DNA from: Methyloglobulus sp.
Lineage (GTDB): Bacteria; Pseudomonadota; Gammaproteobacteria; Methylococcales; Methylomonadaceae
Direction: 5' to 3'
Assembly: GCA_013140405.1 (NCBI GenBank)
Contig: JABFSV010000322.1
Span: forward strand, 1 to 5,120
Length of the DNA stretch: 5,120 nucleotides
Shown: piece by piece, positions 1-5,120 of the stretch
How the letters are laid out: each line of letters starts with the position of its first letter
Position numbering within the stretch: the first letter of the stretch is position 1
Notes under the pieces: generated by a model
What the model saw: the letters and a program-made list of their open reading frames with translations, nothing else
Told to the model about the DNA's origin: nothing
Databases searched by the model: none
Translations under genes and position numbers: made by a program

Positions 1-659
1 CCTTTATCTTTATGCCCAACCATCATATCCATTTCAGGGCTGGGCTGATTGCTGGGATTGTGACAGGTATTCTGTATGACCTGCTACAGACAGCTTATCT
101 TGGTTTGCAGATTGGCGTGTCCAGTTATAACGCCATTTACGGCAGTTTTGCAGCATTGCCCTTATTTGTCGTGTGGTTACAAATGGGCTGGATGACGGTG
201 TTGTTTGGCTGTGAAGTCGCTTTTTATCTACAAAATTATGAAAATTACCGGAACAATAACCGTTTTTCTAACATCAGTTTTTCCCTGCAAAAAGTCATTG
301 CCCTGCAAATCACGCATTTGCTCATTAAACACTTCAGCCACTTCAGTAAACCCTTAACGGCGGATGAAATAGCGGCAAAACTGGCTCTCCCAATCGCCAT
401 CGTCCAGCCGATCTTATTAAAACTGATAGCCAGCCATATTCTTGTCGAGTTCAATATTCAGGGCGAAGAGGACAATGTTTACCAACCTGCCGTCGATACC
501 AATGTGTTGACGATTGCTTTTGTGATTAACGCGTTGGAACAATGCGGACAAAACCAGCTACCGGACATCAACCAGGAACGCTTGTTTATGGATGCTGTCG
601 ATGATTTCAGGAAGCGGATGGAAACGTCTGAGCAGAATGGTTTATTGAGGGAGCTTTAG
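1..659 (+). CDS. YihY/BrkB family inner-membrane protein, 3' part (5' end outside window)
   Basis: The reading frame is open to the left edge. The codons before the ATG at 12 read F-I-F, joining MPN into the 'FMPN' segment typical inside YihY proteins, so the ATG is internal and the real start lies upstream. Numbering from that Met, residues 9-33 and 43-73 are hydrophobic. The second stretch, with YGSFAALPLFVVWL and a following GCEVAF, matches the last conserved transmembrane region of the family. Residues about 84-215 form a soluble tail. Its part at 111-168 (LTADEIAAKLALP, then a helix and a strand-like stretch) looks like a winged helix, as in long YihY homologues. The family was once called ribonuclease BN, but that activity belongs to another protein; the real role, perhaps transport or envelope function, is unsettled. 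The gene ends with TAG, convergent with the RTX gene. Family call is firm; function is not. Confidence 0.88.
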   Translation, partial: FIFMPNHHIHFRAGLIAGIVTGILYDLLQTAYLGLQIGVSSYNAIYGSFAALPLFVVWLQMGWMTVLFGCEVAFYLQNYENYRNNNRFSNISFSLQKVIALQITHLLIKHFSHFSKPLTADEIAAKLALPIAIVQPILLKLIASHILVEFNIQGEEDNVYQPAVDTNVLTIAFVINALEQCGQNQLPDINQERLFMDAVDDFRKRMETSEQNGLLREL

Positions 660-674
660 CTGGGTTAGCTATTG

Positions 675-701
675 GGTAGTGGGTTAAACCTGTAACTTGA
701 T
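675..701 (+). repeat. 27-nt direct repeat, copy A
   Basis: It begins 15 nt after the yihY-like stop codon and matches 3992-4018 at 25 of 27 positions in the same orientation. The shared core is ggtagtgggttaaacc, followed by gt-acttgat with two substitutions. No coding role is seen, and the function is unknown. Confidence 0.7.
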
Positions 702-758
702 GGTCTATGTGAATCATAGTGGGTAACACAAGGACTATAACGCTTTATGGCACTACCT

Positions 759-812
759 AAAAGTAAATCCATTCATGGTGAGCCCAGTCGAACCATGAAT
801 GGATTTACTTTT
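759..812. terminator. Perfect 21-bp palindrome, likely bidirectional terminator or dispersed repeat
   Basis: Arms 759-779 and 792-812 are perfectly complementary around a 12-nt loop (780-791). The left arm begins AAAA and the right arm ends TTTT, with the T run continuing to 814, so a transcript from either side would form a long stem followed by U residues. It lies 100 nt past the yihY-like stop, where it could end that transcript. The inner part (ccattcatggt, loop gagcccagtcga, accatgaatgg) resembles a palindrome family I recall as repeated in several gammaproteobacterial genomes. That recollection needs a genome search. Confidence 0.65.
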
Positions 813-815
813 TTC

Positions 816-897
816 GCTCGTTCCGAAGCTCTGCTTGGGAATGTTGTTTTGCAAGCTGGAGCTTGCCTTGTCGGTTTCCAATCTGGAGATTGGGAAC
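816..897 (+). repeat. 82-nt three-hairpin dispersed repeat, copy A
   Basis: It is 79/82 identical to the reverse complement of 4024-4105. It contains three successive palindromes: a ttcc.aagc/gcttgggaa stem, a gcaagct/agcttgc stem and a ttTccaatct/agattgggaa stem. In this copy the first stem carries a mismatch (g at 825) and the third a wobble-type change (t at 877), so it appears more decayed than copy B. In its forward orientation it follows the 3' end of the yihY-like gene. It is REP-like or MITE-like in appearance, with no transposase in the window. Confidence 0.8.
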
Positions 898-927
898 TGG
901 CGCGATTTCTTTAAAAGCGGTGGGCAT

Positions 928-966
928 AAAAAAAGCCCCATCCCGGCTTTACCGGAATGGGGCTTT
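928..966 (-). terminator. Intrinsic terminator of the RTX gene
   Basis: Read on the minus strand, arms 966-952 and 946-932 form a 15-bp stem (14 Watson-Crick pairs plus one G-U) rich in G-C around a 5-nt loop. Its 3' arm runs into seven U residues (928-934). It sits 24 nt past the RTX stop codon, the standard position and shape for Rho-independent termination. Confidence 0.9.
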
Positions 967-989
967 GGGTTTTACCTTAAGACTAAGGT

Positions 990-3605
990 TTAATTAATAA
1001 ACGAAGTTGTATCTATTGTTGCAAAGTTTGAGCCAGTAATTTCGATCACGAAGTCAGTGGCGGTAAATATTTCACTACCATCCGCGTCAATAGCCAGGAA
1101 TGTTTTTCCTAATAGCCCAGCAGCTGAGCCTACACCGCCAGTCACGATAGCAAAATCTGCTTGTCCTGTTGTAGTGTTCGTGTCAAAACCAAAGCCATCA
1201 GTTAAGTGCAACAATGTATTCATATTAGCGATAAAAGTCCCTTCATTCAATATACCTGTTATCGCTGTGCCTTCAAAAGCAACATTTCCAGCAGTAAAGG
1301 CTAACGCTGACACGTCTATCGTATCACCACCAGCAACTACTACTCCGTTCAGGAGTAAATCACTGTATACGTCAATGTTTGTAGTACCCGATGATGCAGA
1401 AGAATCGGATGCTAAGGTAAACTTTACTATGTCGTCACCTCCGCCCGTGCTAACAGTATCTTTACCAGCTTCACCAGTGATGGTGTCATTACCATCACCA
1501 CCACTGATCGTATCATTACCAGCGCCGCCAGTGATGGTGTCAATACCACCACCGCCATTGATAGTATCATTGCCGCCCAAACCTGACAGGGTATTGTTAG
1601 ATGCGTTGCCGCTGATGTTGTTCGCCAAGGTGTTACCTGCTCCGATTAGGGCTGTGCCACCTAGGACAAGGTTTTCAACACCCTCGTTGGCGGAAACGCC
1701 GAGATCAAAGTTAACCGTACTGTTTACGATGTCTACGCCACCATTAACAACGCCAACAAGAATGGATTCGTTGACCACATCAGCTAAAATGTCAACTGAG
1801 TACGTATCGTTGCCTAAACCACCGGTCATTGTGTCATTGCCTGTGCCGCCAATTAAACTATCATTTTCTGTACCGCCAACTAATGTGTCGTTGCCAGCAC
1901 CACCATTCAGGGTGTCATTGCCGGCACCACCATCAAGTGTGTTGATTGCGCCGTTACCTGTCATCGAATTGACGGAAGCGTTACCTGTTGCACTGGTTGC
2001 TAATGCGCCTGTCAGGGTAATGTTCTCGACATCAGTGGCAAGCGTAAAAGCAAGGTCAGTAACCGCAGTGCCCGCAAATTGTACATTATCAATTTCGCCA
2101 ACTGTGGTTGTTTCATTAATTACGTCTTGACTGTTGACAACAACATACGTGTCGTTACCTGCGCCGCCATTTAAAGTATTAAATGACGTAGCTGTTGTCG
2201 CTGTGCCGCCATTCAACGTATCATTGCCAGCCTCGCCATGCAGGGTATCATTTCCTGTGCCGCCATTTAAGGTATCATTGCCATCACCGCCTAACAGGGT
2301 ATCATTCCCCCCATTGCCATTCAATGTATCGTTGCCACTGTTAAGGCCACTACCAACACCGCCGTCCATTGTATTGTTAGATTCGTTACCGTTCATAACG
2401 TTGTTGGATGCATTACCTGTTGCACCTAACGCTGTACCGGTCAGGGTAACATTTTCAACATTGAGTGCTGACACCGTAAGCGCAAACGTACCTCCAGCAA
2501 CCCCATATTGAACAGTATCAATCTCAGCACCCGCCAACTCGCCCGTAATGGTGTCAGTTGCACTTGTTATGACGTAAACATCAGCACCCGTGCCGCCTTG
2601 TAGCGAATTTGTACCCGCACCACCAATCAACGTATCAATGCCAGCACCACCAATTAAGGTATTGTCTGCACCGTTGCCGGTTAATACGTTATTCAATGCG
2701 TTACCTGTCGCATTAATAGCGGCAGCTCCCATTAGGGTAATGTTTTCGACGCCAGTCGTAACTGCTGAGCCATTGTAAGTCACAAAACTTTTGACTAAAT
2801 CTACGCCCGCACTATCAGCGATAGTGGCTGTTGCGCCCGCTCTGATGATGAAGGTATCGTTACCTGCGTCGCCCGTTAAGATGTCGGCACCACCTGCGCC
2901 AGTGTCAAGCGTATCGTTGCCTGCACCTGCAATAATAGTGTTGATGCCGCTGTTGCCGGTTAGGCGATTGTACAACGCATTTCCTGTAATGTTGGCAGCA
3001 TTCGAACCAGTAAGCTGGACGTTTTCAATGGCGCCAGCAGACGCTAACGTACCAATATTAAGGCCAGTGGCAAGATTATAAACAGCTGCTGCAACGACAT
3101 CAGATATGATGACTGTGTCAGTGCCTGCGCCTGCGGCTTCTGTTACCAAATCACCAGCGCCCAGATAATAAGTGTCACTACCTGTACCGCCGACCAAGGT
3201 ATTGATACCATCGGAAAATGAACCGTCGAGGATGTTGTTTTTGGCGTTACCAGTCAATGTAGTGGCGGCAGTTCCTGACGCGCCAATATTTTCCACTTCG
3301 GTCAAGGCAGCTAAAGAATAAGACGCGCTAGACCATACGGTATCAATACCTTCGTCAATCAGCTCAATGATTGCATCACCTGCTACGCCTACAGTTGTAT
3401 TTGTATTTTTAACGATGTAGATATCATTACCTGCACCGCCTTCCATAACGTCTATGCCGTCAGAAGTGAGTTCGTCGATAAGTATCGAACCACCAGAAAT
3501 AATGTCATCATCGGCTGTACCGAATAAGACAGCGGCAGTGTCGTTAGCAAGAGTGCCGACAATGCCAAGTTCAATTGCTGCGTTAGCTGGTTTAGAAAGT
3601 GCCAT
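990..3605 (-). CDS. Large RTX calcium-binding surface/secreted protein with bluetail-like C-terminus
   Basis: The 871-residue product has no N-terminal signal peptide and carries many RTX nonapeptides (GGxGxDxLx), which bind Ca2+ and fold as parallel beta rolls after type I secretion. Six modules each contain a VEN-type motif followed by a TGN-type motif (VEN/IEN at about 104, 193, 286, 383, 526 and 643). RTX blocks lie between them, densest at 423-468, 559-604 and 677-727. Residues 728-871 lack RTX repeats and end in [20 protein letters not shown], resembling the 'bluetail' tail of putative surface proteins; this region probably carries the C-terminal secretion signal. There is no Cys, one Trp, only seven Lys and two Arg, with many Asp, as expected for an exported Ca2+-dependent protein. 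The ATG has a GAGGA Shine-Dalgarno sequence 9 nt upstream. No enzyme domain is visible, so adhesin, S-layer or matrix roles are inferences. Its ABC transporter is not in the window. Confidence 0.9.
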   Translation of the reverse strand: MALSKPANAAIELGIVGTLANDTAAVLFGTADDDIISGGSILIDELTSDGIDVMEGGAGNDIYIVKNTNTTVGVAGDAIIELIDEGIDTVWSSASYSLAALTEVENIGASGTAATTLTGNAKNNILDGSFSDGINTLVGGTGSDTYYLGAGDLVTEAAGAGTDTVIISDVVAAAVYNLATGLNIGTLASAGAIENVQLTGSNAANITGNALYNRLTGNSGINTIIAGAGNDTLDTGAGGADILTGDAGNDTFIIRAGATATIADSAGVDLVKSFVTYNGSAVTTGVENITLMGAAAINATGNALNNVLTGNGADNTLIGGAGIDTLIGGAGTNSLQGGTGADVYVITSATDTITGELAGAEIDTVQYGVAGGTFALTVSALNVENVTLTGTALGATGNASNNVMNGNESNNTMDGGVGSGLNSGNDTLNGNGGNDTLLGGDGNDTLNGGTGNDTLHGEAGNDTLNGGTATTATSFNTLNGGAGNDTYVVVNSQDVINETTTVGEIDNVQFAGTAVTDLAFTLATDVENITLTGALATSATGNASVNSMTGNGAINTLDGGAGNDTLNGGAGNDTLVGGTENDSLIGGTGNDTMTGGLGNDTYSVDILADVVNESILVGVVNGGVDIVNSTVNFDLGVSANEGVENLVLGGTALIGAGNTLANNISGNASNNTLSGLGGNDTINGGGGIDTITGGAGNDTISGGDGNDTITGEAGKDTVSTGGGDDIVKFTLASDSSASSGTTNIDVYSDLLLNGVVVAGGDTIDVSALAFTAGNVAFEGTAITGILNEGTFIANMNTLLHLTDGFGFDTNTTTGQADFAIVTGGVGSAAGLLGKTFLAIDADGSEIFTATDFVIEITGSNFATIDTTSFIN
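1425..1577 (-). repeat. RTX nonapeptide block 3 (27-nt period)
   Basis: It encodes residues 677-727, tandem GGxGxDTIx units including [19 protein letters not shown], and ends in the degenerate [10 protein letters not shown] unit that closes the RTX region. At DNA level the unit recurs every 27 nt with synonymous drift. Confidence 0.85.
1794..1931 (-). repeat. RTX nonapeptide block 2 (27-nt period)
   Basis: It encodes residues 559-604: five consecutive units of the GGAGNDTLN type, one with a changed Asp-loop residue (GGTENDSLI), ending in [10 protein letters not shown]. The GNDTYxV ending marks the switch from beta roll to the next VEN module. Confidence 0.85.
2202..2339 (-). repeat. RTX nonapeptide block 1 (27-nt period, most homogenised)
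   Basis: It encodes residues 423-468: five consecutive GNDTL units spaced exactly nine residues apart. The matching + strand text repeats a gccgccatt-aa-gtatcattgcc pattern with few differences, suggesting recent tandem duplication or gene conversion. It explains why the module containing it is the longest in the protein (143 residues between VEN motifs, against 89-117 elsewhere). Confidence 0.85.
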
Positions 3606-3614
3606 AATTAAAAA

Positions 3615-3619
3615 TCCTC
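3615..3619 (-). promoter_or_regulatory. Shine-Dalgarno of the RTX gene
   Basis: The minus strand reads ttgaggatttttaatt just before the ATG. GAGGA lies 9 nt from the start codon, with an A/T-rich, unstructured spacer. This supports the chosen ATG. Confidence 0.8.
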
Positions 3620-3754
3620 AAGTGTAGTTGTGTGCAAAAGTAAATTGTTTACGTTGTAACAGATAAAGCTCAGTCACCGTTCAGAGTAGATTAAGCAGTT
3701 TGTGTGCCAATAAGTTTTATGTAGGCTAAATGCTTTGGTTTTTGTCTAGCCTGT

Positions 3755-3783
3755 CATATAAAGACTCTCTCACGTGACTTCAA
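3755..3783 (-). promoter_or_regulatory. Candidate sigma70-type promoter for the RTX gene
   Basis: On the minus strand TTGAAG (3783-3778) and TATATG (3760-3755) are separated by exactly 17 nt. Each hexamer matches the consensus at four of six positions. It would give a leader of roughly 140 nt. The match is weak, and other start sites in the region cannot be excluded. Confidence 0.3.
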
Positions 3784-3881
3784 TATGCAGGAATGAACGT
3801 TAAAGTCGGTTGCTTTTTAACTGACTGGCGCGTTCTGCCCTAAATTTAGTTGAGAGAATAGGCACTACTGAGTACGTTTAC

Positions 3882-3905
3882 GTCACAATGTGACAAATAT
3901 TGTCA
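3882..3905. promoter_or_regulatory. Two overlapping palindromes, possible operator
   Basis: gtcacaatgtgac (3882-3894) is a perfect palindrome with a one-base centre. tgacaaatattgtca (3891-3905) is a second perfect palindrome sharing its tgac. Together they give three TGACA/TGTCA-like half-sites. On the minus strand the last one also reads TTGACA (3906-3901), a perfect -35 hexamer, but no good -10 lies at the right distance. The spacing does not match a CRP site (TGTGA-N6-TCACA). The binding protein is unknown. Confidence 0.35.
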
Positions 3906-3991
3906 AGATAGGGTGAATAAAGACTTTCTTTACCCACCCGATTGTTTAGTCTAGGTTAAATACCTGATATGACAATGGCTATCGTGTAAAT

Positions 3992-4018
3992 GGTAGTGGG
4001 TTAAACCCGTGACTTGAT
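3992..4018 (+). repeat. 27-nt direct repeat, copy B
   Basis: It matches 675-701 at 25 of 27 positions in the same orientation. In this copy the core gggttaaaccc is a perfect palindrome. It ends 5 nt before the 82-nt element, whereas copy A is about 114 nt from its element. Confidence 0.7.
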
Positions 4019-4023
4019 CGCTC

Positions 4024-4105
4024 GTTCCCAATCTCCAGATTGGGAACCGACAAGGCAAGCTCCAGCTTGCAAAACAACATTCCCAAGCAGAGCTTGGGAA
4101 TGAGC
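4024..4105 (-). repeat. 82-nt three-hairpin dispersed repeat, copy B
   Basis: This is the inverted partner of 816-897 (79/82 identical). All three stems are perfect here: 4025-4034 with 4037-4046, 4055-4061 with 4064-4070, and 4078-4088 with 4092-4102. Loops are only 2-3 nt. It lies 32 nt past the stop codon of the zinc-ribbon gene, in the same orientation relative to that gene as copy A has to the yihY-like gene. Confidence 0.8.
4071..4102 (-). terminator. Terminator-like hairpin after the zinc-ribbon gene
   Basis: Within repeat copy B, the minus-strand transcript would form an 11-bp stem (4102-4092 with 4088-4078, 3-nt loop) followed by the U-rich run ttgtttt. It is the first strong hairpin downstream of the zinc-ribbon stop codon. 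The U run is interrupted by a G and the next hairpin follows closely, so efficiency is uncertain. Confidence 0.45.
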
Positions 4106-4137
4106 TAAACCCAATACAATTCAAGAAAAAAGCGGGG

Positions 4138-4809
4138 TTAAAACAGCTTATCCAACAAGCCAGCCACCGCCGCGACTATATCAACGTCCAATGCACTACC
4201 GAAATCACCGCCAGTTTTGGCAGAATAATCCGTCTTGGCATTGGGCAACACATTTTGCTTCTGCTTTTGCCGCTTTTCTAATTCTTCGGCATGTTGTTGA
4301 TGCAGCAACTGCCCACCAGCCTTTTTCCATTCCAACAGATGGGTTAATTCCCCGCTATCAAGCCAGATGCCGTGCACGATGCACTGGTCAACAACTACAC
4401 CACTGCGGTTGCCGAAATTGACGCGGTTCATATGCCTGCGGCATTCTGGGCATTTAACATAGCGTATTTTTTGGTGTTTGCGGAAACGGTCTTTGTTGAT
4501 GTTATCTATGTGTTCACGGTTGATGTCGAACACATTGGAAACTGAATTCTGCAAGACCGTCTCTATTTCGCCTTTATCGAAAAATAGGCCGAAGCAGGTG
4601 TGGCAACGCTCTATATATAAAGCGTCTGCCATTTTTAAGTGGATACTTTGCAATGGCTTGTCGCAGTTTGGGCAGATGCGGTGGGTAGCTGATTTCTCTA
4701 CCCTATATGGATGCTTGGCATGTAAATCGACATCGCTGCGCGAATTGCAATACAAACAACGGTTGGTATTGGCGGGCAGCGGTGCTGAACAGGAAGTGCA
4801 TCTAGCCAT
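4138..4809 (-). CDS. Triple zinc-ribbon protein (zf-TFIIB type)
   Basis: The 223-residue product has three predicted zinc sites. They are C4-x2-C7 with C18-x2-C21; C46-x2-C49 with C69-x2-C72 followed by GLFFDKGEIE; and C120-x2-C123 with C143-x2-H146 followed by GIWLDSGEL. The C-x2-C...C-x2-C/H-G-x-[WF]-[LF]-D-x-GE pattern is that of the zf-TFIIB family. Residues about 172-187 form a charged helix rich in Gln, Lys and Glu, and the last 20 residues are hydrophobic and could pack on a partner or membrane. No signal peptide is seen, so it is probably cytoplasmic. It starts 18 nt after the SPFH-SHOCT stop codon with no strong Shine-Dalgarno, which suggests translational coupling. Two ATGs just upstream are in another frame. 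Such ribbons often accompany SPFH proteins, as B. subtilis YdjG does YdjI; a protein-assembly role beside the SPFH scaffold is inferred. Confidence 0.82.
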   Translation of the reverse strand: MARCTSCSAPLPANTNRCLYCNSRSDVDLHAKHPYRVEKSATHRICPNCDKPLQSIHLKMADALYIERCHTCFGLFFDKGEIETVLQNSVSNVFDINREHIDNINKDRFRKHQKIRYVKCPECRRHMNRVNFGNRSGVVVDQCIVHGIWLDSGELTHLLEWKKAGGQLLHQQHAEELEKRQKQKQNVLPNAKTDYSAKTGGDFGSALDVDIVAAVAGLLDKLF

Positions 4810-4827
4810 GATTCATCAGCATCAAAA

Positions 4828-5120
4828 CTACAAGGAATCCAGGATTGCCTGTCTTTTGTCGGCGTATTCCTGGTCGGAAATCAAACCTTCCTTGTTAAGT
4901 TCTTTGAGTTGCGCCAATTTACTCGCAGTATCATTAGCGGGTTGTGCTGTTGGTGCAACCGTTGGATTCTGCATTGCTTGCGTCATCGCTTGTCCCAAAC
5001 CGATACCCGCACCCAAACCCACGCCAGCACCCGCCGCGCCACCTTCGTTGCGTGCGGCTTCACGCATGGCTTCAAGTTGTTGCAGTTTGGCATAATCCAC
5101 ACCTGCGGCCTGTGCAGCTT
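4828..5120 (-). CDS. SPFH-type protein with SHOCT tail, C-terminal part (start outside window)
   Basis: The frame is open to the right edge. Codons upstream of the GTG at 5098-5100 read on as A-A-Q-A-A-G, so that GTG is an internal Val and the gene begins beyond 5120. The visible part starts with a helical stretch (AKLQQLEAMREAARNEGG), then a Gly/Ala-rich hydrophobic linker (GAGVGLGAGIGLGQAM), a Pro/Gln spacer, and a final SHOCT domain of about 30 residues (KLAQLKELNKEGLISDQEYA, then DKRQAIL). This order matches the C-terminus of YdjI-like SPFH ('virion core protein'-like) proteins, which form membrane-associated scaffolds; the SPFH domain itself is not visible. It is the upstream gene of a probable operon with the zinc-ribbon gene. 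SHOCT is certain in form; SPFH identity is inferred from the linker style and neighbour. Confidence 0.75.
   Translation of the reverse strand, partial: AAQAAGVDYAKLQQLEAMREAARNEGGAAGAGVGLGAGIGLGQAMTQAMQNPTVAPTAQPANDTASKLAQLKELNKEGLISDQEYADKRQAILDSL

Larger units (their letters stand above)
660..989. other. Convergent intergenic region, non-coding, repeat-rich
   Basis: This gap separates the 3' ends of the yihY-like gene and the RTX gene. I see no convincing gene: the short open frames have no RBS and run through palindromic repeats. In order it holds a 27-nt repeat copy (675-701), a perfect 21-bp palindrome (759-812), an 82-nt three-hairpin repeat (816-897) and the RTX terminator (928-966). 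A small 6-bp stem (974-979 with 984-989) lies between the RTX stop codon and the terminator. Confidence 0.8.
3606..4137. other. 532-nt gene-free region upstream of the RTX gene
   Basis: No coding frame is supported here. From the RTX start outward it holds an RBS, a weak sigma70-type candidate promoter (3755-3783), overlapping palindromes (3882-3905), an imperfect stem (about 3911-3934), a 27-nt repeat copy (3992-4018) and a three-hairpin repeat (4024-4105). The rest is AT-rich with no recognised signal. The length leaves room for regulation or an unrecognised small RNA, but nothing in the sequence proves either. Confidence 0.7.

Noticed and set aside
12..14. ATG at 12 as the start of the yihY-like gene
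   Set aside because: It lies inside the conserved FMPN segment and would remove most of the membrane domain.
753..993. Two short overlapping frames in the convergent gap
   Set aside because: They run through the palindrome, the 82-nt repeat and the terminator, and have no RBS.
1057..2130. Long open frame on the + strand, antisense to the RTX gene, giving a Pro/Ser/Val-rich product
   Set aside because: It is the mirror of the RTX repeats: the periodic Gly/Asp/Asn codons read backwards as SLPAPP-like units. It lacks an RBS and family features.
1425..2339. Regular spaced repeats that could suggest a CRISPR array
   Set aside because: The period is 27 nt with no spacers, and it encodes in-frame RTX nonapeptides.
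2134..3081. Further + strand open frames (2134-2511, 2590-2778, 2791-3081)
   Set aside because: They have the same repeat-driven antisense origin, with product composition copied from the RTX repeats.
3882..3894. Possible CRP site
   Set aside because: The half-sites are TCACA then TGTGA with one base between, the reverse of the CRP arrangement.
4478..5095. 205-codon + strand frame opposite the zinc-ribbon and SPFH genes
   Set aside because: It crosses two well-supported minus-strand genes and their junction and has no recognisable domain.
5098..5100. GTG as a start codon giving a 90-residue SHOCT protein
   Set aside because: The frame stays open to the window edge with family-like residues (AAQAAG) before it, so it is an internal Val codon.

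Overview
The window looks like a piece of a gammaproteobacterial chromosome. The reasons are a YihY/BrkB-type inner-membrane protein with a C-terminal winged-helix tail, a large RTX protein of the type I secretion class, and multi-hairpin dispersed repeats of a kind I associate from memory with Methylococcales and Thiotrichales relatives. The genus is not determined. No phage, transposase, rRNA, tRNA or CRISPR sequence was seen.

Layout. At the left edge (1-659, + strand) is the 3' part of a yihY-like gene that begins before the window. A non-coding convergent gap (660-989) follows. It holds one copy of a 27-nt direct repeat, a perfect 21-bp palindrome with A/T-run edges, one copy of an 82-nt three-hairpin repeat, and a strong intrinsic terminator for the gene on the other strand. 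The centre (990-3605, - strand) is one 871-residue RTX calcium-binding protein made of about six diverged VEN/TGN modules separated by RTX nonapeptide blocks. It ends in a non-RTX domain resembling the 'bluetail' surface-protein tail. A long gene-free stretch (3606-4137) carries its leader, a weak candidate promoter, two overlapping palindromes, the second 27-nt repeat and the second 82-nt repeat in inverted orientation. At the right (4138-5120, - strand) a triple zinc-ribbon protein lies 18 nt downstream of the C-terminal end of an SPFH-type protein with a SHOCT tail, cut by the window edge.

How the genes work together. The SPFH-SHOCT and zinc-ribbon genes form a probable operon. They resemble membrane-associated SPFH/zinc-ribbon partnerships such as B. 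subtilis YdjI/YdjG, so a joint role at the membrane is plausible but inferred. The RTX gene appears to be a single-gene unit with its own RBS and terminator. Its secretion machinery is not in the window. The yihY-like gene has no visible functional link to the others.

The most notable non-coding signal is the repeat architecture. Two 82-nt elements (79/82 identical after reverse complementing) and a 27-nt direct repeat pair (25/27) bracket the RTX gene. Each 82-nt copy sits in the same orientation relative to the gene whose 3' end it follows. This suggests a dispersed 3'-end repeat with terminator-like hairpins, and inversion of the 3.1-kb interval is a less likely alternative.
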